Source: Schistocerca nitens (Eukaryota > Arthropoda > Insecta > Orthoptera > Acrididae). From it: a stretch of 64,000 bases of DNA. Position 1 is the stretch's first letter; the number at the start of each line of letters is the position of its first letter. Positions 34,255 through 46,130 of this stretch are shown piece by piece. A model generated the notes under the pieces. That model searched no databases, was not told where the DNA came from, and saw only the letters and a program-made list of their open reading frames with translations. The DNA is taken from the NCBI RefSeq assembly GCF_023898315.1, contig NC_064622.1, positions 355,861,234 through 355,925,233 of the forward strand, read 5' to 3'. A program made the translations under genes and the position numbers.

Positions 34255-37200
34255 TGATGAAATATACTTATGAGAACCTTTCCTTATAAACGTATAATTA
34301 AAAATAATGTAAGGATATGTCATCAAAATATTGGGAGTTTAAAGAATAAAATATATGAGCTTCTGGTTTGTTTAGAAGATTTAGAAGCTGAGGATGAAGT
34401 AGATATACTATGCCTATCTGAGCATCGCATTGTTACTGATATGGATACGGTAAAAGTAAGTGGATATAAGCTCTCTGCGCATGTAATTAGAGAAAATATG
34501 GAGAAAGGAGGAGTTGCCATATATGTCAAAAGTTATCATTGTGCAAAAAGTATAGAAACAAAAAAGTTTTGTGTAGAGAAACATATAGAAGCATGTGCCT
34601 GTGAGCTTAAATTAAATGAAGGCACATTTATAATTGTAACTGTATATAGGTCCCCATCGGGAAATTCTCATCTATTTCTGAAAAAATTGGACTCCTTGTT
34701 GTGCTATCTGTCAGACAGGGGGAAGCAAATTATTATTTGTGGGGACTTCAATGTAGATTCTCCGAAAGAGGGTAATAGGAAAAATGACCTTGAAGTATTA
34801 CTCGGATCTTTTAATTTGACACCCGTTATTGATTTTCCTACTCGGGTGGTAAAGGATAGCAGCTCACTGATAGATAACGTCTTTATAGACAGAGATAAGT
34901 TTCACCAGATAAATGCTCAGCCTGTTGAGAATGGTCTTTCTCATCATGGTGCACAGCTAGTTACAACATACGACATAGCTCCATTCAGCAGAACTAAACA
35001 GTCCTCCAAAGTAGTACGTTCAGTCAATGATTTGACAATTGCATATTTCAGGGAAAGCCTACAGCAGTTAGAATGGGATGAGGTGTACTGTGAACCTGAT
35101 GCCAATTTAAAATGTAATTTATTTCATGACACTTTTGTAAATGGATTTGAAAACTGCTTCCCCAAGAAAATAGTTAAATATACTCGTAAGAAACGATGTA
35201 ACAAACCATGGCTTACTACAGGTATAAAAATATCTTGTAACCGGAAAAGGGAAATGTATCTGACAGCAAGAAAGAGTAGTGACCCAGAAACTATCAAACA
35301 TTATAAAAACTACTGTGCTATATTAAGAAAAGTTATCAAAAAAACCAGAAGTATGTGTATCATGTCTGAAATCAGCAACTCTGATAATAAAATTAAAACA
35401 ATTTGGAATATTATTAAAAGATAAACAGTTCAACCAAGAGCACAGGAAGACAGTATTACCATCAAATTGAATGAAAACTTTGCAAACAAAAAGTCAGAAA
35501 TTGAAAATATTTTTAATAATCATTTTCTACATGTTATGTATATAGTAGGATCCAGGTGTTCATTAGAAGATGCTAGGCAGTTAATGGAAGAGGCCATACC
35601 TATGCAATTTGATACATCTGAAATCTCACCCACTTCTCCCTCTGAAATTAGGAAAATAATAAACTTGCTTAAAAGCAAAAACTCACATGGAATTGATGAC
35701 ATTTCCAGCAAAATACTAAAAGCTTGTTCTCAACAGATAAGTAAGATTCTCAGCCACCTGTGTAATAGCTCTCTGGAACAGGGCATTTTCCCTCATAGAC
35801 TGAAATATGCTATTGTTGTACCTTTGCATAAAAAGGGGATAGATCTGATGTCAACAATCACCGTCCAATCTCCCTTCTAACAGCTTTATCCAAAATTTTT
35901 GAGAAAGTAATGTATTCAAGAGTAGCTTCACATATCTGTAAAAATGAAGTACTAACAAAATGTCAGTTTGGTTTCCAGAAAGGTTTTTCAACAGAAAATG
36001 CCATATATGCTTTCACCAATCAAATTTTGAATAATCTGAATAACTGAACACCACCCATTGGGATTTTTTGTGATCTCTCAAAGGCTTTTGATTGTGTAAA
36101 TCATGAAATTCTGCTAGACAAGCTCAAGTATTGTGGCATGAGTGGGACAGTGCACAAATGGTTTAATTCATACCTAACTGGAAGAGTGCAGAAAGTTGAA
36201 ATAAGTAGTTCTCATAACATGCAAAGATCAGCGCATTCCTCAAACTGGGGAACTATCAAGAATGGGGTTCCACAAGGGTCAGTCTTGGGTCCTTTGTTGT
36301 TCTTATTATATATTAATGACTTGCCAGTCTATATTCATGAAGAGGCAAAGTTAATTCTCTTTGCTGATGATACAAGTATAGTAATCACACCTGACAAACA
36401 AGAATTAACTGATGAAATTGTCAATAATGTCTTTCAGAAAATTACTAAGTGGTTCCTTGTAAACAGACTCTCACTGAATTTTGATAAGACACTGTACATA
36501 CAGTTCCATACAGTAAATGGTATGATGCCATTAATAAATATAGACCTTAATCAGAAGCATATAACTAAGGTAGAATATTCAAAATTTTTAGGTGTCTCCA
36601 TTGATGAGAGATTAAATTGGAAGAAACACATTGATGATCTGCTGAAATGTTTGAGTTCAGCTACTTATGCAATAAGGGTCATTGCAAATTTTGGTGATAA
36701 ACATCTTAGTAAATTAGCTTACTACGCCTATTTTCACTCAATGCTTGCATATGGCATCATATTTTGGGGTAATTCATCACTGAGGAATAAAGTATTTATT
36801 GCACAAAAGCGTATAATTAGAATAATAGCTCGAGTCTACCCAAGATCATCCTGCAGACATTTATTTAAGGATCTAGGGATATTCACAGTAGCTTCTCAGT
36901 ATATATACTCTCTTATGAAATTTGTTATTAACAACCAAACCCAATTCAAAAGTAACAGCAGTGTGCATAACTACAATACTAGGAGAAAGGATGATCTTCA
37001 CTATTCAAGACTAAATCGAACTTTGGCACAGAAAGGGGTGAATTATACTGCCACTATAGTCTTTGGTCACTTACCAAATAGTATCAAAAGTCTGACGGAT
37101 AACCAACAAGTATTTAAGAAGAAATTAAAAGAATTTCTGAATGACAACTACTTCTACTCCATAGAGGAATTTTTAGATATAAATTAAGAAAAAAATTATA

Positions 37201-37361
37201 AAAAAATAATTAAAAAACAAAAAATAAAAAAGTTGTTATATTAACTTAATTATGTTGTTAAATCAACTAAATTATGTCATGTATTGGAAAATTTGACTCG
37301 TTCCACATCATTACGAAATATCGTATTCATGATCCATGGAACAAGTATTAATCTAATCTAA
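34255..37361 (+). mobile_element. Jockey-like LINE, no ORF1, three ORF2 lesions
   Basis: A plus-strand non-LTR element carrying endonuclease and reverse transcriptase, followed by an A-rich 3' UTR and the end atccatggaacaagtattaa with a short TAATC-type tail (37340-37361). ORF1 is missing, so it is probably 5'-truncated; the 5' limit (34250-34270) is approximate and I could not find a target duplication. It differs from the LINE at 23808-28848 in both sequence and tail. Confidence 0.88.
34270..37187 (+). pseudogene. LINE endonuclease and reverse transcriptase (ORF2)
   Basis: Endonuclease, 34270-35424: VRICHQNIGSLKNK, ILCLSEHRI, IIICGDFNVDSP, SSLIDNVFID, GLSHHGAQL. Reverse transcriptase, 35467-37187: KNSHGIDDISSKILKA, FCDLSKAFDCVN, NGVPQGSVLGPLLFLLY, catalytic LFADDTSIVI, and the C-terminal region to SIEEFLDIN. 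Three lesions are visible: a TAA at 35422-35424, a frameshift between about 35830 and 35880, and a TGA at 36045-36047. All other core motifs are kept, so the copy is moderately young. Its protein would have nicked DNA and reverse-transcribed in place. Confidence 0.9.
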
Positions 37362-38361
37362 CTGGCCGCGAGTACAGACTGCTCTCCAGTTACGCACGAT
37401 TTGTTTACTGCTGTGAGCAGAATAGATAAACATGTAATAATTAGGCAGTAAAGAAATAACAAATAAGCTAAGTCAAACAACAACCTCGAAACAATAGATG
37501 ACAATTGCTGGGCGACAATGAGCAGTCTAGTACTCAGGGCCGATTTTTCGTGTGCCACCCTGTACCATTGAAATAATGTTGTAGAAGTTACCGTATTCTC
37601 TTCACGAAATGTGACACCAGACATTCGATTATAGAGCACGGGCTTCATTAGGTTGTAAGTTGGTCTGCCTTCCATAACAATGAACATACTGTTTTATCTT
37701 GGATCAAAAAAAGGTAGAAAATGGCCACTCGTGTGTGCTGTGCCGACTTCCTTTGCTTGTGTAATAACAAAAAGTCTTGCGTTTTTATAAGTACGTCTTC
37801 TGCTGTTTATCGAAATACTGAAGTAAGCTGATATGTCCTTTTGTTACCTGAAAAGATGTATGTATTACATACCACGTAATTTTTATGTAATTTACGTGAT
37901 TATAAAATACATTTTAGTTATCGATCGCCAACGATGAATAGAATACGAAAAGAACCAAAGTCCAGAGTTCAAAAAAGGTTGGAAACAGATCTAGAATGTG
38001 TGTACGCAGCGAATGAAACGAACAACAACTCGATACTGAACTAACTAGATACAGGCTCATCCAAGAATTGCGACCGGCGGGCGCGGCCACGCTCCACCGG
38101 CGCAATGCAGTGTAGTTCAGCGTCCCCTAGGCGACCGTGTGTCGCTAGTGTCGGCATAGGAGCAACAGAGATAGTTACGGAGCGAGTGAGACAGCACAGC
38201 ACTGCTCTGTGCTGTACTGTCCCGCGGTCAGATCCAACGAAAACAAAACAACAGAGGAAGCACAGCTCTGTAAGTGACCGGTGACTGGCAAAACAAGCAA
38301 ACCATTTACTGTTTCCGTAACAATTTGTGTGGCAGAATTACTACGCAAAGCTGTTGAAAAT
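37362..38361. other. Unassigned; one long minus-strand frame and a GC-rich patch
   Basis: A 109-codon minus-strand open frame (37687-37358) has a hydrophobic C-terminal half, but no family resemblance. A GC-rich patch with many CpGs lies at 38060-38260, ending in ctctgtaagtgacc, which looks like a splice donor. It could be an old promoter or first exon or part of an unrecognised repeat. No firm call. Confidence 0.35.
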
Positions 38362-38399
38362 AATATTGTTGTTGTTGTGGTCTTCAGTCCTGAGACTGA

Positions 38400-40211
38400 T
38401 TTGATGCAGCTCTCCATGCTACTCTATCCTGTGCAAGCTTCTTCATCTCCCAGTAGCTACTGCAGTCTACATCCTTCTGAATCTGCTTAGTGTATTCATC
38501 TCTTGGTCTCCCTCTACGATTTTTACCCTCCTCGCTGCCTTCCTATACTAAATTGGGGATCCCTCGATGTCTCAGAGCATGTCCTACCAACCGATGCCTT
38601 CTTCTAGTCAAGTTGTGCCACCAAGGTCCTCTTCTCCCCAATTCTATTCAATACCTCCTCATTAGTTATGTGATCTACCCATCTAATCTTCAGTATTCTT
38701 CTGTAGCACCACATTTAGAAACCTTCTATTCTCTTCTTGTCCAAACTATTTATCGTCCACGTTTCACTTCCATACATGGCTACACTCCACACAAATACTT
38801 TAAGAAACGACTACCTGACAAATCTATACTCGATGTTGACAAATTTTTCTTCTTCAGAAACGCTTTCCTTGCCATTGCCAGTCTACATTTTATATCCTCT
38901 CTACTTCGACCATCATCTGTTATTTTGCCCCCCAAATAGCAAAACTCCTATAATACTTTAAGTGTCTCATTTCCTAATCTAATTCCCTCAGCATCACCTG
39001 ACTTAATTCGACTACATTCCATTATCCTCGTTTTGCTTTTGTTGATGTTCATCTTATACCCTCCTTTCAAGACATTGTCCATTCCATTCAATTGCTCTTC
39101 CAAGTCCTTTGCTGTCTGACAGAATTACAATGTCATCGGCGAACCTCAACGTTCTTATTTCTTCTCCTTGGATTTTAATACCTACCCCGAATTTTTCTTT
39201 TGTTTCCTTCACTGCTTGCTCAATATACAGATTGAATAACATCGGGGATAGGCTACAACCCTGTCTCACTCCCTTCCCAGGCACTGCTTCCCTTGCAGAC
39301 CCCTCGACTCTTATAACTGCCATCTGCTTTCTGTACAAATTGTAAATAGCCTTTCGCTCCCTGTATTTTACCCCTGCCATCTTCAGAATTTGAAAGAGAG
39401 TATTCTAATCAACATTTTCAAAAGCTTTCTCTAAGTCTACAAATGCTAGAGACGTAGGTTAGCCTTTCCTTAATCTTTCTTCTAAGATAAGTCGTAGGCT
39501 CAGTATTGCATGTGTTCCAACATTTCTACGGAATCCAAACTGATCTTCCCCGAGGTCCGCTTCTACCAGTTTTTCCATTCGTCTGTAAAGAATTCGTGTT
39601 AGTATTTTGCAGCTGTGACTTATTAAACTGATTGTTTGGTAATTTTCACATCTGTCAACACCTGCTTTCTTTGGGATTGGAATTACTATATTCTTCTTGA
39701 AGTGTGAGGGTATTTCGCCTGTCTCATACATCTTCCTCACCAGACGGTAGAGTTATGTCAGCACTGGCCCTCCCAAGGCTGTCAGTAGTTCTAATGGAGT
39801 GTTGTCTACTCCGGGGGTCTTGTTTCGACTCAGGTCTTTCAGTGCTCTGTCAAACTCTTCACGCAGTATCATATCTCCCATTTAATCTTCATCTACATAC
39901 TCTTCCATTTCCATGATATTGTCCTCAAGTACGTCGCCCTTGTATAGACCGTCTATATACTCCTTCCACCTTTCTGCTTTCCCTTCTTTACTTAGAACTG
40001 GGTTCCCATCTGAGCTCTTGATATTCATACAAGTGGTTCTCTTTTCTCCAAAGGTCTCTTTAATTTTCCTGTAGGCAGTATCTATCTCACCCCTAGTGAG
40101 ATAAGCCTCTACATCCTTACATTTGTCCTCTAGCCATCCCTGCTTGGGCCATTTTGCACTTCCTGTCGATCTCATTTTTGAGACGTTTGTATTCCTTCTT
40201 GCCTGCTTCAT
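38400..40211 (-). pseudogene. RTE LINE reverse transcriptase, multiply frameshifted
   Basis: Pieces at 40211-39882, 39740-39459 and 39380-39054 align with the continuous frame at 51210-53222: ENYQTISLISHSCKIL, DQFGFRRNVGTH, GVRQGCSLSPMLFNLY, catalytic RFADDIVILS. The thumb region down to about 38400 is in yet other frames (compare the phrase at the 3' end, AWRAASNQSQD in the other copy). At least four frame changes or stops by comparison with the other copy. Confidence 0.85.
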
Positions 40212-41340
40212 TTACTGCATTTTTATATTTTCTCCTTTCATCAGTTACATTTAATATTTCTTCTGTTACCCAAGGGTTTCTACTAGCCCTCGTCTTTTTA
40301 CCTACTTGATCCTCTGCTGCCTTCACTACTTCATCCCTCAAAGCTACCCATTCTTCTTCTACTGTATTTCTTTCCCCCATTCCTGTCAATTGTTCCCTTA
40401 TGCTCTCCCTGAAACTCTGTACAACCTCTGGTTCTTTCAGCTTATCCAAGTCCCATCTCCTTAAATTCCCATCTTTTTGCAGTTTCTTCAGTTTTAATCT
40501 ACAGTTCATAACCAATAGATTGTGGTAGGAGTCCACATCTGCCCCTGGAAATGTCCTACAATTTAAATCCTGGTCCCTAAATCTCGGTCTTACCATTATA
40601 TAATCTATCTGAAACCTTTTAGTATCTCCAGGGTTCTTCCATGTATACAACCTTCTTTCATGATTCTTGAACCAAGTGTTAGCTATGATTAAGTTATGCT
40701 CTGTGCAAAATTCTACTAGGCGGCTTCCTCTTTCATTTCTTAACCCCAATCCATATTCACCTACTACGTTTCCCTCTCTTCCTTTTCCTACTGTCGGATT
40801 CCAGTCACCCATGACTATTAAATTTTCGTCTCCCTTCACTACCTGAATAATTTCTTTTATGTCATCATACATTTCATCAATTTCTTCATCATCTGCAGAG
40901 CTAGTTGGCATACAAACTTGTACTACTGTAGTAGGCGCAGGCTTCGTGTCTATCTTGTCCATAATAATGCGTTCACTATGCTGTTTGTAGTAGCTTACCC
41001 GCACTTCTATTTTTTTAATCGTTATTAAACCCACTTCTGCATTACCCCTATTTGATTTTGTATTTATAACCCTGTATTCACCTGACCAAAAGTCTTGTTC
41101 CTCCTGCCACCGAACTTCACTAATTCCCACTATATCTAACTTTAACCTATCCATTTCCCTTTTTAAATTTTCTAACCTACCTGCCCGATTAAGGGGTCTG
41201 ACATTCCACGCTCCGATACATAGACTGCCAGTTTTCTTTCTCCTGATGACGTCGTCCTTTTGAGTAGTCCCCGCCCGGAGATCCGAATGGGGGACTATTT
41301 TACATCCAGAATATTTTACCCAAGAGGACGCCAACATCAT
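40117..41340 (-). CDS. RTE LINE endonuclease domain (open N-terminal part)
   Basis: 407 open codons starting at the ATG 41340. The apurinic-type endonuclease motifs are visible: GAWNVRPLNRAGRL, ISEVRWQE, VMGDWNPTVGKG, the RFQIDYIMV block and SYHNLLVMNC, where the usual SDHxLV is changed to SYHNLLV, a possible loss of the catalytic aspartate. The RT-connecting region follows, ending in a frameshift near 40150-40200. Downstream RT pieces are in other frames. It is part of a dead element, though this segment could still be translated. Confidence 0.82.
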   Translation of the reverse strand: MMLASSWVKYSGCKIVPHSDLRAGTTQKDDVIRRKKTGSLCIGAWNVRPLNRAGRLENLKREMDRLKLDIVGISEVRWQEEQDFWSGEYRVINTKSNRGNAEVGLITIKKIEVRVSYYKQHSERIIMDKIDTKPAPTTVVQVCMPTSSADDEEIDEMYDDIKEIIQVVKGDENLIVMGDWNPTVGKGREGNVVGEYGLGLRNERGSRLVEFCTEHNLIIANTWFKNHERRLYTWKNPGDTKRFQIDYIMVRPRFRDQDLNCRTFPGADVDSYHNLLVMNCRLKLKKLQKDGNLRRWDLDKLKEPEVVQSFRESIREQLTGMGERNTVEEEWVALRDEVVKAAEDQVGKKTRASRNPWVTEEILNVTDERRKYKNAVNEAGKKEYKRLKNEIDRKCKMAQAGMARGQM

Positions 41341-41643
41341 TTAATCATACAGTAAAGCTGCATGCCCTCGGGAAAAATTACGGCTGTAGTTTCCCCTTGC
41401 TTTCAGCCGTTCACAGTACCAGCACAGTAGGGCTGTTTTGGTTAGTGTTACAAGGCCAGATCAGTCAATCGTCCAAACTGTTGCCCATGCAACTACTAAA
41501 AAGGCCGCTGCCCCTCTTCAGGAACCACTCGTTTGTCTGGCCTCTCAACAGATACCCCTCCATTGTGGTTGCACCTACCGTACGGCTATCTGTGTCGTTG
41601 AGGCACGCACTCCTCCCCACCCACCGCAAGGTCCATGGTTCAT

Positions 41644-41663
41644 GGGGGGGGGGGGGGGGGGGG
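41644..41663. repeat. 20 bp poly(G) run
   Basis: An unbroken run of 20 G on the plus strand, at the 5' end of the RTE LINE (C run on its own strand). Such runs are unstable, and the length may also reflect sequencing or polishing error. Confidence 0.9.
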
Positions 41664-42336
41664 AGGACTAGTGTCATAAATATTCTATTTTAGAAATAAT
41701 TTTATGTAAGGGATGCAGAGTCTCATTCTTACTGTTAGTAGTTACAAGTAAATAGCTTTTGCTGAACTTCGTGCTGCAGCTTTTTGTATCCCTTTTCAGA
41801 GTTTAGACATCGGGTCCTTAGTTTGCTGTTTGTACGTAATAATTTTAATTCACCGATTTTGAAAACGTATTAAAAATTAGAAATAAGGTTATTAAGATCT
41901 TTAATCCTTACAACCAACATTGTTAAAGAAAACCATTAACATTTTACACGTTTTTCTTTTGGTACAATATTCCGAGAGACTGCTTACCTCAAAGAATTAG
42001 TCAAATTATGATCGCTAAGCAGTGAACGGTTCTTAGTTTCTGGAAGATTTAAAAGGGAGAAAAAGCGCTTACAAATATACGTGGAACCAAACACTGAGAG
42101 AACTTTGGCAGCGCGTGCTTGTGCAAAAGAGGATACTTCTCTCGCGGAAAACAGCTGTATAACTAATCCAAAGTTTTACACATAAGAAAGCGGTCCTTCA
42201 GGCAGATATCGCACTGCAGGTCAATCAGTTCTAGTTGAAACACTTGTGAGACGTCGTCCAAGGCCGAGTGATGCTCACTTATCTCCAAAAATCTGTTTTC
42301 AAACACTTCTGGTAATTCGCAAATGATATGAACATA

Positions 42337-43723
42337 CGCTACTGGCCATTAAAATTGCTGCACCAAGAAGAAATGCAGATGATAAACGGGTATTCATTGG
42401 ACAAATATATTATACTAGAACTGACATGTGATTACTTTTTCACGCAATTTGGGTGGATAGATCCTGAGATATTAGTACCCAGAACAACCACCTCTGGCCG
42501 TAATAACGGCCTTGATACGCCTGGGCATTGAGTCAAACAGAGCTTGGATGGCGTGTACAGCTACAGCTGCCCAATGCAGCTTCAACACGATACCACAGTT
42601 CATCAAAAGTAGTGATTGGCGTATTGTGACGAGCCAGTTGCTTGGCCACCATTGACCAGACGTTTTCAGTTGGTGAGAGGTCTGGAGAATGTGCTGGCCA
42701 GGGCAGCAGTCTAACATTTTCTGTATCCAGAAAGGCCCGTACAGGACCTGCAACATGCGGTCGTGCATTGTCCTGCTGAAATATAGGGTTTCGCAGGGAT
42801 CGAATGAAGGGTAGAGCCACGGGTCGTAACACATCTGAAACGTAACGTCCACAGTTCAAAGTGCCGTCAATGCGAACAAGTGGTGACCGAGACGTGTAAC
42901 CAATGGCACCCCACCCCATCACGCGGGGTGATACGCCAGTATGGCGATGACGAATGCACGCTTCCAATGTGAGTTCACCGCGATGTCGCCAAACACGGAT
43001 GCGACCATCGTAATGCTGTAAACAGAACATGGATTCATGCGAAAAAAATGACGTTTTGCCATTCGTGCACCCAGGTTCGTCTTTGAGTACACCATTGCAG
43101 TCGCTCTTGTCTGTGATGCATGGTCTCCGAGCTGATAGTCCATATTGCTGCAAACGTCGTCAAACTGTTCGTGCAGATGGTTGTTGTCTTGCTAACGTCC
43201 CCATCTATTGACTCAGGGATCGAGACGTGGCTGCACGATCCGTTACAGCCATGAGGATAACATGCCTGTCATCTCGACTGCTAGTGATACGAGGCCGTTG
43301 GGATCCACCACGGCGTTCCGTATTACCCTCCTGAACCCACCGATTCCATATTCTCCTAACAGTCATTGGATCTCGACCAACGCGAGCAGCAATGTCGCGA
43401 TACGATAAACCGCAGTCGCCATAGGCTACAATCCGACCTTTATCAAAGTCGGAAACTTGATGGTACGCATTTCCCGTCCTTACACGAGGCATCACAACAA
43501 CGTTTCACTAGGCAACGCCGGTCAATTGCTGTTTTTGTATGAGAAATCGGTTGGAAGCTTTCTTCATGTGAGCACGTTGTAGGTGTCACCACCGGCGCCA
43601 ACCCTGTGTGAATGCTCTGAAAAGCTAATCATTTGCATATCACAGCATGTTCTTCCTGTAGGTTAAATTTCGTGTCTGTAACTCGTCATCTTCGTGGTGT
43701 AGCAATTTTAATGGCCATTAGTG
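42337..43723 (-). mobile_element. Second Tc1-like family, inserted in the hAT
   Basis: The ends are inverted copies of actggccattaaaattgct (left 42341-42360; right end near 43701-43719 with one mismatch), with TA on both sides (42335-42336, 43724-43725). It splits the hAT transposase between its core and its dimerisation domain. The sequence differs from the Tc1 pair at 8770 and 56843. By recall it resembles an abundant locust Tc1 family. Confidence 0.92.
42533..43495 (-). pseudogene. Tc1-like transposase, second family, defective
   Basis: The N-terminal helix-turn-helix part reads from 43495 (MMPRVRTGNAYHQVSDFDKG; YRDIAARVGRDPMTVRRIW) to a premature TAG at about 43205-43207. The catalytic half (43153-42533) has FSHESMFCLQH, where family members have FSDESRFCLQ, so the first catalytic aspartate appears as histidine; then FQQDNARPHVAG (second D) and SPDLSPTENVWS (E), with 34 residues between them by my count, the classical DD34E spacing. 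A small deletion and a compensating insertion lie between 43050 and 43150. Dead copy. Confidence 0.88.
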
Positions 43724-45214
43724 TAATAGGAAAAATCCGCATCTTCTTTAAGGCCGTCTAATGCAGGATGTGATCACAATTCTCCTCACCCAACTGTTTT
43801 TCCGACAAAATATTTTTTTAAATGCTTGAATCGTCTGCACTATATCAATAACAGAGTGATTTTCGCCTTGGAGTGAAATGTTCAAAGTATTTAAATGACC
43901 AGTCAGGTCACTCAAAAAAGCCAAATTCACCACCCTCTCAGGACCACGAACTAATTCTTCTGGACGTCCTTTCATTTCTAAAAAGGTGTTCATTTCGGCT
44001 CTCAAGGAGAAAAACCGATGAAGCACCTTCCCTCTGCTCAGCCATCTTGCTTCGGCATGGCAGGGGATGTCCGAGTATTCCGCTCGCTTCGACATCACAT
44101 AAAATTTCTTTAAATTGCCGATGTGTGAGTACATGCGAGCGAAGATAATTAACCGTTCGAATAACTGTGTCCATAACATTTTTTTATGCTGACGATCTTC
44201 ATACAAAGTGCCTCCTGGTGTATCAGACAATGGACTGCCGCGAATAAGGAACAGCCTACTTCCGCCACTTCTGACCTGACATAACACAGGAATCCAGCGC
44301 GCATCGCTCGTAACACAGGGGCTCTATCCGTTATTACACTGGTCAGGAGTTCCCATTTTAAACGCATTGACTCGAGCACGTTTTCCGCGGCTAGAAAAAT
44401 AAACTCGTAGTTGTGTCTTTCAATGGTCTAAGGTCGAGAAATTCTTAGGTGACACGCAGATTGTCATCGAGACCCCGAATGAATATGACGAGCGGAGATA
44501 TGTCCACACATCCGTGCACTCGTCAAAAGCAATAGAAAATGAAACTAAGTTTTCTGCTTTCTCCATTAATTGTTGCTCCATATATGAGGCCATACCTTCT
44601 ACTCAGCGAGCAACAGTTTGAGGCGAAAGAGCTATTTTTTCAATTTTTTCCATGAGGTCAGCTGGACAAATAGAAACCACCGAGTCTACCGGCAATCCTC
44701 GATTAGATTCCCAGCCGCAAAGGGTTTCCCTGTTTTCGCAATTCTCAGCGAGCATTTCTAACTGCCGCGCAAGGTTTGCCCACCTGTTTTCTGCTCCTAC
44801 CACGGCAAAAAAAAGTGAAATTCTGCTTTTAAAACACTTTTATCGTTTTAACGACTAAGTTTCATTCATTGCGACCCAAATAAAAAGCTAACAAAAAATA
44901 TTGGTTTTAGGTGCGTTTTTCCCCACTTCCGCTGAAAAGCGGTCATAGACGCTAGCAAGGACAGCGAAATGTGGTCGCGAAATAAATTTTATCTATTAAA
45001 ATATTTGCGTTTTAATTAATTGAAAACATAGATGAAACTACAACATATGTTTTCCCCATCCATCAAAACACAAATACACATAAACAAAGAATGATTCTTA
45101 ACGACACTTTGCTGTCAGAGAGAGCGTTAGTGACGGCTTTTCAGAAAGTGGCAAAAAATAACGCACCTGAAACTTTTTCTTCCGCCTCCGCGACGCGATT
45201 TAATGCAACCCAAA

Positions 45215-45718
45215 TGTTGTAATGTCGGCAGACTTGCCAACACTACGTACACTAATTGAAAGAGGCAGCCAAGATGCACGCGCTAACTCACGAAGGATGG
45301 AGTGAGGTCTGAAACAGGATTCGTAATGAATGTGATAAAGAAAAGAACGTAGCTACTAGAACACTTAACTTTTATATTGTCCTTTGGTATACAGCATTCT
45401 GGATGATACAAGTGAGACTCTATCTTGAGGTACATGCAACGTTACAAATGGTTAATGGCTCCTTGCTAGGTCGTAGCCATTAACTTAGCTGAAGGCTATT
45501 CTAACTGTCTCTCGGCAAATGAGAGAAAGGCTTCGTCAGTGTAGTCGCTAGCGTCGTCGTACAACTGGGGCGAGTGCTAGTACGTCTCTCGAGACCTGCC
45601 TTGTGGTGGCGCTCGGTCTGCGATCACAGTGGCGACACGCGGGTCCGACATGTACTAATGGACCGCGGCCGATTTAAGCTACCACCTAGCAAGTGTGGTG
45701 TCTGGCGGTGACACCACA
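45215..45718 (-). mobile_element. Solo LTR in the hAT transposon
   Basis: 504 bp beginning tgttgtaatg and ending acaccaca, with a perfect 5 bp duplication ccaaa (45210-45214, 45719-45723). No internal region. Flanks are hAT sequence on both sides. Minus orientation inferred from memory of similar locust LTRs. A fossil. Confidence 0.85.
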
Positions 45719-46130
45719 CCAAACATAAAAGTTAACCTGAAAGAAATGTTCCTTGTTGCTGACAATCTGATATTCGATAACTGGCACATTGCTAAGTGAC
45801 AGATTATAAAATATAGTTGTGTTTTCATCTTTATAAATAATAAAGAGTCATACGATAGGAAACACTTACTTCACTGTAATGCTGCTTCAAATTTCCTTTC
45901 AGTTCTTCAAGCTTCGACTGGCGTTCCTTTTCGGACATATTTTCGTACTGATGTTTGTGACAGGTATTTAAGTGCCGTTCAATCTAGTACTTTTTTTAAA
46001 TAAATTACGTTCCAATGACATACTAAACATTTGGCATGGTTTTCAGCAGCAATACAAAAGAAATTAATTTCCCACTCATGTTTAAATAGTGCGGACGCGT
46101 CGCACCTATTTCTTGTATGTTGCTGTTCAC

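Larger units (their letters stand above)
38368..41678 (-). mobile_element. RTE-type LINE, full-length but decayed
   Basis: On the minus strand: a 5' region with a run of 20 C (plus-strand G, 41644-41663), an endonuclease related to insect proteins labelled craniofacial-development-protein-2-like, a reverse transcriptase in several frames, and a 3' end reading gactgaagaccacaacaaca. Six bases (aatatt) at 38362-38367 and 41679-41684 look like the target duplication. The copy at 51190-53236 matches its 3' two thirds with an open RT frame. Confidence 0.88.
41935..46110 (-). pseudogene. hAT transposase, GTF2IRD2-like, decayed
   Basis: The core 44287-43748 contains CHAEARWLSRGKVLHRFFSLR, EMNTFLEMKG, VNLAFLSDLTGHLNTLNISLQG, the signature of GTF2IRD2/SCAND3-type hAT proteins. 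Upstream, near 44600, LSPQTVARW matches the start of the catalytic region. The C-terminal dimerisation block reads FGSTYICKRFFSLLNLPET, then NRSLLSDHNLTNSLR. Several stops and frame changes occur besides the two insertions. It once encoded an RNase H-fold DNA transposase; it is not a host gene, although the family has domesticated members elsewhere. Confidence 0.82.
41890..46130 (-). mobile_element. hAT transposon (GTF2IRD2-like), split by two insertions
   Basis: Pieces of one hAT transposase appear in order on the minus strand: an N-terminal zinc-finger-like region (about 46110-45870; FCIAAENHAKCLVCHWN), a DUF4371-type core (44803-43748), and the C-terminal dimerisation block (about 42330-41935; KVLSVFGSTYICKRFFSLL). 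A Tc1 element (42337-43723) and a solo LTR (45215-45718) interrupt it. Removing them leaves a gene of about 2.3 kb, normal for the family. Terminal repeats and 8 bp duplications were not found. Confidence 0.82.

Noticed and set aside
41397-41693. Glycine-rich frames across the poly(G) run
   Set aside because: A product of the homopolymer at the 5' end of the RTE LINE.
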